From the NCBI GenBank assembly GCA_934254985.1, contig CAKQMS010000010.1:13274-77273 (forward strand): a stretch of 64,000 nucleotides of DNA. The letters run 5' to 3'. The notes below the pieces were generated by a model. That model had not been told where the DNA came from. It did no database searches and saw nothing but the letters and a program-made list of their open reading frames with translations. This stretch comes from an uncultured Prevotella sp. (lineage in GTDB: Bacteria > Bacteroidota > Bacteroidia > Bacteroidales > Bacteroidaceae). The position numbers were made by a program, and so were the translations under genes. Positions 1 through 7,537 of the stretch are shown here, piece after piece (within the stretch, counting starts at the first letter, position 1; each line of letters starts with the position of its first letter).

Positions 1-93
1 ATCCATGCTGCTTATCGCAAGGTGGTACCTTTCATCGTCGATGATGAAGTGATGTATCCTCATATAGCTCAGTCAATAGAGTTTTTGAAATAA
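1..93 (+). CDS. C-terminal end of probable histidine ammonia-lyase (partial)
   Basis: Frame 1 is open from the window edge to TAA at 91-93 and encodes the last 30 residues, ending in VDDEVMYPHIAQSIEFLK. The pattern VPF-x(4)-DEVMYPHI resembles the C-terminal end of histidine ammonia-lyases (HutH), where a VPFxxEDR-like segment precedes a final helix. The stop lies 5 bp before hutI, so the two are surely co-transcribed, and a histidine-degradation neighbour is expected. With only 30 residues the family call is an inference from pattern and context; another hut gene cannot be excluded. Confidence 0.55.
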   Translation: MHAAYRKVVPFIVDDEVMYPHIAQSIEFLK

Positions 94-98
94 AGCCT

Positions 99-1334
99 AT
101 GAAATTACTTGTTAAAAACATTCATACACTTGCAGGCGTAGAATACGAGCCGAAACTAAGACTAAAGGGCAAGGAGATGGCGCAAACAAACACCATCTCC
201 AACGCTTGGCTATTGGCTGAAGATGGACGCTTTACGCAGTTTGGTAGCATGGCTGACGGTATGCCTGCAAGTGAAGGAGCAGACAAAATTATCGATGCTG
301 AAGGTGGCATGGTGTTGCCTTCGTGGTGCGATTCGCATACGCATATCGTCTTTGCTGGCAGTCGCGAGCGAGAGTTTGTAGATAAGATTAATGGCTTAAG
401 CTACGAAGAAATAGCTCGTCGTGGAGGCGGCATTCTCAATTCTGCCGACTTGCTTCACAACACTTCTGAAGATGAGCTATATCGCCAAGCTATGATGCGA
501 CTTAACGAGGTTATACAGAAGGGTACTGGCTGCATAGAGATAAAGAGTGGCTACGGACTAAACCTTGAAGATGAGCTAAAGATGCTTCGCGTGATTCAAC
601 GCATGAAGGAAACATCCAAGGCTAAGATAGTATCTACATTTCTTGGTGCTCATGCCGTGGCTCGTGGCATGTCGCAAGAGGAATATGTGAAGCGTATTAT
701 CGATGAGATGATACCTGAGGTTGGGCGTCAGAAGCTTGCCGACTTTGTCGACGTGTTTTGCGACCGTGGCTTCTTCACTCCTGCGGAGACAGCACGCATA
801 CTTGAAGCTGCTGCCACATGGGGTATGCGACCAAAGATTCATGCCGACGAATTGGCTTCGTCGGGTGGAGTAGAGGTTGGCGTAGAACATGATGCCTTGT
901 CGGTAGACCATCTGGAGAGTATGACCGTAGAGGAAATAGAGATATTGCGCAATAGCAACACTATGCCAACGGTATTGCCAGGCACATCATTCTTCTTGAA
1001 TATGCCTTATGGCAAGGCTCGAAAGATGGTTGATGCAGGACTGAGCGTAGCTGTAGCGAGCGACTATAATCCAGGTTCTACACCTTCGGGCGACATGAAG
1101 TTTGTGGTGTCGTTAGCGTGCATCAAGTTGCGATTGCAACCAAGCGAAGCGTTGAATGCAGCCACGATAAATGGTGCTTATGCTATGGACGAGAGTGCCA
1201 ACTATGGAAGCATAGCCAAGGGAAAAGTGGCGAACTTCTTCATCACTCATCCTATCCCATCGCTCGACTTCATTCCGTATTCCTATACCACACCTATCGT
1301 TAAAACTGTAGTTTTGGCAGGTTGTGTAGTGTGA
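99..1334 (+). CDS. hutI: Imidazolonepropionase HutI
   Basis: Cytoplasmic metal-dependent amidohydrolase that opens imidazolone-5-propanoate to N-formimino-L-glutamate, the third step of histidine degradation. The 411 residues match the family length. Visible signatures are the metal-binding HTH motif in CDSHTH (His80, His82), HADE (His248, Glu251), VDHLES (His271) and ASDYNPGS (Asp322), in the order expected for the TIM-barrel amidohydrolase fold. The ATG lies 5 bp after the stop of the upstream partial gene, indicating one hut operon continuing from outside the window. Downstream there is no further hut gene but a repeat-rich convergent gap, so this is probably the last gene of its operon. 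Confidence 0.96.
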   Translation: MKLLVKNIHTLAGVEYEPKLRLKGKEMAQTNTISNAWLLAEDGRFTQFGSMADGMPASEGADKIIDAEGGMVLPSWCDSHTHIVFAGSREREFVDKINGLSYEEIARRGGGILNSADLLHNTSEDELYRQAMMRLNEVIQKGTGCIEIKSGYGLNLEDELKMLRVIQRMKETSKAKIVSTFLGAHAVARGMSQEEYVKRIIDEMIPEVGRQKLADFVDVFCDRGFFTPAETARILEAAATWGMRPKIHADELASSGGVEVGVEHDALSVDHLESMTVEEIEILRNSNTMPTVLPGTSFFLNMPYGKARKMVDAGLSVAVASDYNPGSTPSGDMKFVVSLACIKLRLQPSEALNAATINGAYAMDESANYGSIAKGKVANFFITHPIPSLDFIPYSYTTPIVKTVVLAGCVV

Positions 1335-1371
1335 TTTGTACCTAAATCTCTGGTTTACCTCATATTATTAT

Positions 1372-1459
1372 GCGACTATTCGCGTTGGCTGTTTCGATTA
1401 CTCGCATGACGCCATTCGAATAGTCGCATAAGCTCTTTCGAATAGTCGCATAAACTCTT
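1372..1459. repeat. 22-bp tandem array with CGA-N4-TCG dyad cores (array 1)
   Basis: Four consecutive 22-bp units start at 1372, 1394, 1416 and 1438. Units 3 and 4 differ at one position; units 1 and 2 are degenerate copies. The first 12 bp of each unit is a short dyad of the form CGA-NNNN-TCG: GCGACTATTCGC, TCGATTACTCGC, then TCGAATAGTCGC twice. The core of unit 1 is nearly the reverse complement of the cores of units 3 and 4, so the core appears in both orientations. The remaining 10 bp of each unit is a more variable linker. The array begins 37 bp after the hutI stop. Confidence 0.85.
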
Positions 1460-1603
1460 TTGAAATGCCTATAATTTCACACTTATATCATGTTTTTGCT
1501 CCATAAAACTGGTAGTTTTGCAGATATAGTGTTCCAATTAATTTGAGTTTAAACGTAATATAACTTATTGATTATAAGCCTTTTAGAGAGAGCAAATAAG
1601 GTT

Positions 1604-1772
1604 CGTGTTCCAGTTGTTCCAGTTGTTCCAATTAATTATTTTTGCGTTCCATTTTTCTTCCTCTTATATATAACTACTTAATAATCAATTAATTATATAG
1701 TATATATAGAGGGGTTTTGGATATTGATAACCTAATTGGAACAACTGGAACAATTGGAACAACTGGAACACG
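1604..1772. repeat. Inverted repeat of 9-bp GTTCCAGTT-like units
   Basis: The left arm (1604-1634) reads CGTGTTCCAGTTGTTCC and continues with one more 9-bp unit and AATTA. The right arm (1733-1772) is its reverse complement with one extra 9-bp unit, so 31 positions pair and the arms differ by an insertion of one unit. The loop is 98 bp (1635-1732). A further half copy, GTTCCAATTAATT, sits at 1531-1543. The arms could form a very long stem in RNA or a cruciform. Function is unknown; it may also end transcription of the two converging genes. Confidence 0.85.
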
Positions 1773-1802
1773 AAGAGTAAGAAACCACTTTCGTTTTCTT
1801 GC

Positions 1803-2363
1803 CTATTTCTTCTCCAAGGCAAAATATTTCCATAAAGGCGCAGCCATCATGGCTTGATGGAATTCATCGTTTTGAAGCATGCGCCACACATCGTCGCGAT
1901 CGAGGAGTAGGACTTTGATGTCTTCGGATGCTTCAAGATGTTGGGTAGACACTTTCTCTACGCCTATAGCAAGATATGTGTGACTATAGTTGGTGCATGC
2001 CCCAGCATTAGGACTTATGGTCATCAGTTTGCTCCATTCGCCTCCAGCGTAGCCCGTTTCTTCGTATAGTTCGCGCTTAGCAGCCTCCATAGGGTCTTCA
2101 CCTGGCTCCACACAGCCTGCAGGAATCTCTATTGCCGTGAGGTGCTGTGCATGGCGGTATTGACGCTCCATGAGGAATTTGCCATCCTTTGTTATGGCTA
2201 TTACGTTGCAAAACTCAGGATATTCCAACACATAGAAGTCTTTTATCTCGGCTCCTGTAGGTAGCTTCACATGTTCGCGACGTACTGTTAGCCATGGTTG
2301 CTTAAACAGGTATTCGCTTTCGAGAACTTGCCAAGCCATAGGGTCTTTTTCTTGTTTATCCAT
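1803..2363 (-). CDS. Nudix hydrolase, ADP-ribose pyrophosphatase type
   Basis: Cytoplasmic Nudix enzyme, probably hydrolysing ADP-ribose or another nucleoside diphosphate linked metabolite; the exact substrate cannot be read from sequence. The complete Nudix box runs from Gly83 to about residue 105 (G-x5-E-x7-REL-x-EE-x-G, with Glu89, Arg97, Glu98, Glu101, Glu102). The chosen start gives 186 residues beginning MDKQEKDPMAW. The frame stays open 96 bp further upstream to 2459, but those residues (rich in Asn, Tyr and Ile) do not look like the family and I consider them untranslated. It is divergent from the large helicase gene and converges on hutI, so it is a single-gene unit. Confidence 0.88.
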   Translation of the reverse strand: MDKQEKDPMAWQVLESEYLFKQPWLTVRREHVKLPTGAEIKDFYVLEYPEFCNVIAITKDGKFLMERQYRHAQHLTAIEIPAGCVEPGEDPMEAAKRELYEETGYAGGEWSKLMTISPNAGACTNYSHTYLAIGVEKVSTQHLEASEDIKVLLLDRDDVWRMLQNDEFHQAMMAAPLWKYFALEKK

Positions 2364-2522
2364 ATTTTCTGTTAATGTATAATAGTCGTAATTAATCAAC
2401 GAAGGATTATAATGAATTATTGCCTTTTGCATAAACTTTGTTTCTAAGTTAATATTCAATCATGATATGAAAACAAGAGAAAAATAGTAGACAAAGAATG
2501 CTGATAATAGAGATAAAAACAG

Positions 2523-2530
2523 TATATTTG
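2523..2530 (+). promoter_or_regulatory. -7 element upstream of the helicase-nuclease fusion gene
   Basis: TATATTTG matches the Bacteroidetes -7 consensus TAnnTTTG and ends 27 bp before the ATG at 2558. No convincing TTTG -33 element is seen about 19-21 bp upstream, so this is a moderate call. Confidence 0.45.
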
Positions 2531-2557
2531 CATAGAATAAAAAAGAAGAAAATATAA

Positions 2558-5500
2558 ATGGCACTAAATATATACAAGATATCAGAGTTTAACCATAAGG
2601 CAAAGATCGTGTTGTTTGACGAACTATGCAAACTGCTTGCTGAGAGATGTGAGGATGGCAAGGAAGATTGCATAGTTGTGGGCAACTATAATGTGGAGGG
2701 AGTAGAGATTGATGCGCTGGTTGTAACTCATCATGGTGTCATGGTTTTCGACTTTAAGAATGGTGGTGGCAACATCGTGGCACGAGAAGTGGGAGAGTGG
2801 ACACAGAATGACCACTCCGTAGCTGGAGGAGCCTATGGCAAGAGTCCGATGGTGAATGCGAGAATGGTTAGAAATCGCCTGTGCTCAAGTTCGAGCAAGT
2901 TGCTTGGTTGCCAGGTGTCGGACGCAAAAGTGGTGGTTGCGTTTAGCATGCCTTCAGCTATTGATGATTCAGCTCTTTCGGAATCAACGAAGTGCTGGCT
3001 GACTGTTTGCGACATCAATAATATTGCAGACTCTTTAGACAAGGCATTGCTTGGAGCAAGAGTGATAAGTGATGAAGTTTTTAACGCTATCCCTAACCAG
3101 TTGCGCTTATCGCAGTTTGATATTCAGCAAGGTTCTGCTAACAGCTATTCGGGAATTTATTCTCCCGACGTGGCAACCGACTTCTTTGGTCAGATATTGT
3201 CGATGCCTCATTATATTGATATCCGACTACAATATAGAATGTTGGCACAGATTTTTCATCAGGCTGTCGACGGCAGATTGCAGGACAACAACATAAAGTT
3301 CTCGGGCTTTTATGCCAAGGTGGAATACCTGCTGTCGGAATATAAAGACAAGATGATGGACAGGTCGTTGGCAATGGCTGTTAACGCTTTTCGTATCAGA
3401 ACACGCAGACTGAAACCTCGTAGCGCAAGATATCAAACTAATGACGAGGAAAGCGTGACCGACGAAGAGCTCACAAAGTCGTTGACTCACGATGTGGCAG
3501 CCTTGGCTAAGTTTATTGGCATGATTTATGGTCGTCCTGTGCCAGAAGAATTGAACCGCCGTTTCCCCTATGTATCAGATGCCTATTATTGTCCGCTTTA
3601 CCGCATGGGAGCCGTGATGCGAGTGGTGGTAGACAGTTGGGACGACGACTTTATAATGGCTACTGATAGCGAATCGGGCTTGGAACAGAAGATTTATTAT
3701 CGCAAGACCGACAACCGCTATGCTCTTGGCGACCATGGATATCTGAAGGATATGTTGCAAAAGGGCGACCAGTTGAACATAGTGATGCCAAGAATAGAAA
3801 ACGAGATTATCTATCCTGTCATCGTAATCTATAATCCCGACTATCTGATAGACGTATCGTCGCTTGCTGCTTGCTTTTCGGAACACGAGATTGCCACACC
3901 ATATGCCTATCTGATAAGGAAGTTGTCGCCTTCGGTAAATAGCGAGGCCATAATGCTCGGTAACTTTGCCGGTCAGATACTCGACGAAGAGGTGTATCAT
4001 ATTAAACGTAGCTATGAGCGCAGCCTACGTGCCTTCTGTGCCAATAATGCCGTAAATCTTGCAGTATGTCCGCTATCGGAACAATTTAGAGAGAATGCGG
4101 AGATGCAGAAGCAACATATCCATAGAGCTATATTTGAAACCTTGGCTGAAGCAGCCACAATACCATATCAGGCAGACGGAAGAAACACCATATTGGAACC
4201 TTCGTTCTATAGCGAGACGTTGGGATTGCAGGCTCGTATGGACTTCATACAGAAGGATATGACGATGATGGTGGAGCAGAAATCGGGCAAGGCTGCCTAT
4301 AATCCGTCAGACCCTTCAACGCCTCGTATTCGCCCTGAGCATTATGTGCAGGCGCTATTGTACATGGCGATATTCAGATACAACTATGGTGTGGCGTATA
4401 GCAATTTTCATTCGTATATGCAATACTCTAAATACCCCAACAGCCTTTTGGATATAGCTACAGCTCCAGGATTGCTCTTTGATGCTTTGAAACTGCGCAA
4501 CCAAGTGGCGTGGATGGAATTGCTATTGAGCAAGGGTGGATTCCGCATGCTGGAATCGCTTACTCCTGAGCATATTTATCCTAACGAGAGTGGATATGCG
4601 TGGACTCACTTTGTGCGTCCGAGATTGGAGGATATATTGTGCCAAGTTCGAGGTGCGAGTCAGCTGGAACGCGACTATTATTACCGCTTCTTAGCGTTTA
4701 TTGAAAACGAACAGATACTGTCGAAGGTGGGCAACCGCACCAAGGAAGAATCGGGATTTGCATCGACATGGAATTCTACTCTCGAAGAGAAACGTAATGC
4801 GGGCAACATATATGCAGACCTCAGCATCAAGCCTGTACGCAAACAGGAAGGTGAACCTATTGAAGAGGTAGAGTTCTTATTCCCTGAAGAGCAAGATAAC
4901 GATATGTCGAACTTCAGACAGGGCGATGTGGTGTTCTTCTATTCCTACGACCCACGAAAGGTAGATGAACCAAATCCTACACGCCACTATGTGTTCCGTG
5001 GCTCGTTGGCAACAAATCCCGGAACCAAAAGCGTGAAGGTGGCACTACGCAATCCGCAGACCACAACCGAGGTTTTCGAGGGCGAAGTGTGGGCTATAGA
5101 GCACGACTTTATGGAATCATCATATCGTGCGCTATTCCAAGGTATGCAACTATTCCTGCAAGCACCAAAGAGCCGAAGAGACTTGCTGATGCTTCAGCGC
5201 AAGCCTGAGATTAATGCGAGCAGAAAACTAAAGGGCGACTATACTAACAACGGAAATGCGGAGTTTAACGAGCTTGTGTTAAGAGTGAAGCAAGCCAACG
5301 ACTTGTTCTTGATAATAGGACCTCCAGGTACGGGTAAGACCTCGTTTGGTATGCTGAATGTGCTGAAGGAGGAATTGTTGGAAGAGCGGAGCTCGGTATT
5401 GCTATTGTCGTTTACAAATAGAGCTGTCGACGAGATGTGTAGCAAGTTGGTGGAAGAAGGTATCGATTTCATACGCTTGGGTAGCGAACTGGGATGTAGC

Positions 5501-7429
5501 GAGAAATACAGAAGCCACTTGCTGAATAAACGCTCTGAGGCATGCAAAGATGGCGAAGAGATACAACAACTGATAAGCGGTTGTAGGGTGTTTTGTGGCA
5601 CTACCACAGCCTTCAATAGCAGCATAGCGCTACTCGGCATAAAGCAGTTTGACTTGGCTATAGTAGACGAGGCTTCACAGATATTGGAGCCACAGATAAT
5701 TGGTTTGCTGTCGCAAAAGAAAAATGGCACAGACGAGTGTGCTATAAAGAAGTTTGTACTAATAGGCGACGAAAAACAGTTGCCAGCAGTAGTGCAACAA
5801 CAAGAATCGGAATCTAAGGTTGTGGAGCCTAATCTGCAGGCTATAAACCTAAGTGACTGCCGACTATCGCTATTTGAACGTTTGATAAAGACTTATCGCA
5901 AAAATGGCGAGAACAACGAGTATAGCTACATGCTAACACGTCAGGGCAGAATGCACCAAGATATTGCAAAGTTTCCTAACTACGCCTTCTATCAGAATAA
6001 ACTCATACCTGTGCCTCTGTCGCATCAGGAAGAGTTTACACCATGCGTGAGCGACAGCAAGAATGGTTTGGATAATCTGCTTACAACAAGGCGAGTATCG
6101 TTTGTGACGTATCCTCAACCAAAAACCACGGAATGGGAATACGAGGTTTCGGACAAGGTAAACATAGACGAAGCTAAGATGGTGGCAGCTGCGGTTTATC
6201 GTATCTATAAGCTCAACGAAAAGGAGTTTGATAAGAAGACCGTGGGCGTGATAGTGCCTTATCGCAACCAAATATCGACCATAAGAAACGAGATTGATAA
6301 ATATGGGGTTGAGGAGTTGCACGATATCATGATAGATACCGTAGAGCGCTATCAGGGTAGCCAATGCGAGAATATCGTGTATGGTTTCACTATAAAGAAA
6401 TACTACCAGCTAAACTTCTTAACGAGCAATCAGTATGTTGATGAAACCTCGGGCGAGATTATCGACCGCAAGCTCAACGTGGCTATGACCAGGGCTATGA
6501 AACACCTGATAATGATAGGCGACGCAAGACTATTGCGCGAAAATATCATCTTCTATAAGCTTATGGAGTTTGCGAAGAGTAGACATAGTTATTTCGAAAT
6601 AGCAGCTGAAGATTTCGTTAAGGGCAACTTCTTTTTGGCTGATAACAAAGGTGACACATTTTATAATATTGGTGGCACATTCGAGAGGCTATTCAACAAA
6701 TTCGTTTTGAAGCCAATAAAGGACGACGCTTATAGTGAGTTACCACAATATGTAATGGGCAACTGCGAAGAAACCAATAAGGCGTTGATTGACTATGGAC
6801 GAATAAACTTCTCTTCGCCCAAAATATGCCAAATGGATAATGCTGATGCCAACGGAAGAAAGCAGATGCGGGAATTCTCTGCCCACGACATTGTAAAGCT
6901 ATATTGTTATCATTATATGAGCGAATATTATTATGAAACTAAGGCCTTGTATAGTACATATAGTAAAGCCGGCATTCCAAATAGTGTCTTGTTTATAGAT
7001 ATGGGATGTGGTCCTGCTACTGCAGGCTTGGCTTTTATGGATGTGTTTGGCGACGTGGTGTCGAACGTGGAATATTATGGAATAGACACATCGGAAGCTA
7101 TGCTCGATATGGCAGAAAAGATGATGAAGGATGGTTATGGAGATAAAGCATGCTTCCATAAGGTGAGAAGTTTTTCACAATTAGATGCCAACTTCTGGGC
7201 TGGAGTTTCAGAGGTGCCGTCGTTAGTGGTATTCAACTTCTCGCATTTCTTCTCTATGGTTAGTCCTTCATTCTCGGAGAAACTTGCAAATCAGATATCA
7301 AATGTGATGAAGAAATATCCACTCAACAAATATGAATTCTTCATTCTGCAAGCGGAGGGAGAAGAGAATAGCAAGAGCTGTAAAGTGTTTAAGAATAGTT
7401 TTACCGCAAACCACTTTATAAACAAATAA
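2558..7429 (+). CDS. NERD - RecB/Dna2-like nuclease - SF1 helicase - methyltransferase-like fusion protein
   Basis: A 1623-residue soluble protein with four recognisable parts. Residues about 1-120 form a NERD-type nuclease-related domain (GVEIDALVV with Asp52, then DFK at 65-67). Residues about 555-615 carry a RecB/Cas4/Dna2-type nuclease core (Asp562, Glu573-x-Lys575, then HYVQALLY). Residues about 905-1330 are a Dna2/Upf1-like superfamily 1 helicase: Walker A GPPGTGKT 921-928, VDEAS 1036-1040, GDEKQLP from 1070, LNVAMTRA 1306-1313. The last 180 residues hold a class I methyltransferase-like fold: DMGCGPAT from Asp1481, then YYGIDTSEAMLDMA. No [DNS]PP[FYW] motif of adenine or cytosine-N4 DNA methylases is seen; NFSHFF occupies the equivalent place. 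It stands alone with its own promoter, so partners are not visible. DNA or RNA processing, repair or defence are all possible; the function is not known. Confidence 0.85.
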   Translation: MALNIYKISEFNHKAKIVLFDELCKLLAERCEDGKEDCIVVGNYNVEGVEIDALVVTHHGVMVFDFKNGGGNIVAREVGEWTQNDHSVAGGAYGKSPMVNARMVRNRLCSSSSKLLGCQVSDAKVVVAFSMPSAIDDSALSESTKCWLTVCDINNIADSLDKALLGARVISDEVFNAIPNQLRLSQFDIQQGSANSYSGIYSPDVATDFFGQILSMPHYIDIRLQYRMLAQIFHQAVDGRLQDNNIKFSGFYAKVEYLLSEYKDKMMDRSLAMAVNAFRIRTRRLKPRSARYQTNDEESVTDEELTKSLTHDVAALAKFIGMIYGRPVPEELNRRFPYVSDAYYCPLYRMGAVMRVVVDSWDDDFIMATDSESGLEQKIYYRKTDNRYALGDHGYLKDMLQKGDQLNIVMPRIENEIIYPVIVIYNPDYLIDVSSLAACFSEHEIATPYAYLIRKLSPSVNSEAIMLGNFAGQILDEEVYHIKRSYERSLRAFCANNAVNLAVCPLSEQFRENAEMQKQHIHRAIFETLAEAATIPYQADGRNTILEPSFYSETLGLQARMDFIQKDMTMMVEQKSGKAAYNPSDPSTPRIRPEHYVQALLYMAIFRYNYGVAYSNFHSYMQYSKYPNSLLDIATAPGLLFDALKLRNQVAWMELLLSKGGFRMLESLTPEHIYPNESGYAWTHFVRPRLEDILCQVRGASQLERDYYYRFLAFIENEQILSKVGNRTKEESGFASTWNSTLEEKRNAGNIYADLSIKPVRKQEGEPIEEVEFLFPEEQDNDMSNFRQGDVVFFYSYDPRKVDEPNPTRHYVFRGSLATNPGTKSVKVALRNPQTTTEVFEGEVWAIEHDFMESSYRALFQGMQLFLQAPKSRRDLLMLQRKPEINASRKLKGDYTNNGNAEFNELVLRVKQANDLFLIIGPPGTGKTSFGMLNVLKEELLEERSSVLLLSFTNRAVDEMCSKLVEEGIDFIRLGSELGCSEKYRSHLLNKRSEACKDGEEIQQLISGCRVFCGTTTAFNSSIALLGIKQFDLAIVDEASQILEPQIIGLLSQKKNGTDECAIKKFVLIGDEKQLPAVVQQQESESKVVEPNLQAINLSDCRLSLFERLIKTYRKNGENNEYSYMLTRQGRMHQDIAKFPNYAFYQNKLIPVPLSHQEEFTPCVSDSKNGLDNLLTTRRVSFVTYPQPKTTEWEYEVSDKVNIDEAKMVAAAVYRIYKLNEKEFDKKTVGVIVPYRNQISTIRNEIDKYGVEELHDIMIDTVERYQGSQCENIVYGFTIKKYYQLNFLTSNQYVDETSGEIIDRKLNVAMTRAMKHLIMIGDARLLRENIIFYKLMEFAKSRHSYFEIAAEDFVKGNFFLADNKGDTFYNIGGTFERLFNKFVLKPIKDDAYSELPQYVMGNCEETNKALIDYGRINFSSPKICQMDNADANGRKQMREFSAHDIVKLYCYHYMSEYYYETKALYSTYSKAGIPNSVLFIDMGCGPATAGLAFMDVFGDVVSNVEYYGIDTSEAMLDMAEKMMKDGYGDKACFHKVRSFSQLDANFWAGVSEVPSLVVFNFSHFFSMVSPSFSEKLANQISNVMKKYPLNKYEFFILQAEGEENSKSCKVFKNSFTANHFINK

Positions 7430-7457
7430 TAGCAAACCACTTCTTAAACAAATCATA
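7406..7457 (+). repeat. 26-bp tandem duplication across the stop codon of the fusion gene
   Basis: Two adjacent 26-bp units, 7406-7431 and 7432-7457, match at 23 of 26 positions. The first unit encodes the last residues ANHFINK and the TAA stop; the second would read ANHFLNKS then TAA if it were in frame. It looks like a local duplication of the gene's 3' end. Confidence 0.8.
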
Positions 7458-7462
7458 ACAGT

Positions 7463-7507
7463 TTCGCCCCCAACGTCTTTCTATAGTTGAAAGATGTTGG
7501 GGGCGAA
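7463..7507. terminator. Bidirectional hairpin terminator
   Basis: A 19-bp stem (7463-7481 with 7489-7507, one G-U pair) closes a 7-nt loop between the fusion gene (+) and ansA (-). The GC-rich core is CGCCCCCAAC. It is the expected end signal for both converging genes. Confidence 0.88.
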
Positions 7508-7537
7508 TAGTTTATTCTATAACAATTACATGTGCTA

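Larger units (their letters stand above)
1335..1802. other. 468-bp convergent gap with two kinds of repeat
   Basis: No credible gene lies between hutI (+) and the Nudix gene (-). The gap holds a 22-bp tandem array with dyad cores (1372-1459), a single GTTCCAATTAATT (1531-1543), and a long inverted repeat built from 9-bp GTTCCAGTT-type units (arms 1604-1634 and 1733-1772). The loop between the arms is AT-rich. I see no simple stem plus T-run terminator for hutI. Confidence 0.8.

Noticed and set aside
576..911. Open frames opposite hutI and similar frames opposite or inside other genes
   Set aside because: They lie wholly within strongly supported genes, have odd composition (rich in Cys, His, Ser) and match no family.
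1372..1459. Possible CRISPR array
   Set aside because: Units are 22 bp with no unique spacers of 30 bp or more, copies are degenerate, and no cas gene is near. The same applies to the arrays at 27762 and 44617.
2364..2459. N-terminal extension of the first Nudix protein
   Set aside because: The frame is open, but the extra 32 residues do not resemble the family and the internal Met gives a normal start.
2558..7429. Restriction-modification or defence island around the large fusion gene
   Set aside because: The neighbours are a Nudix gene, asparaginase and uronate isomerase; there are no integrases, toxins or other defence genes, and the methyltransferase-like domain lacks a DNA methylase motif. 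Defence remains a possibility for the gene itself only.
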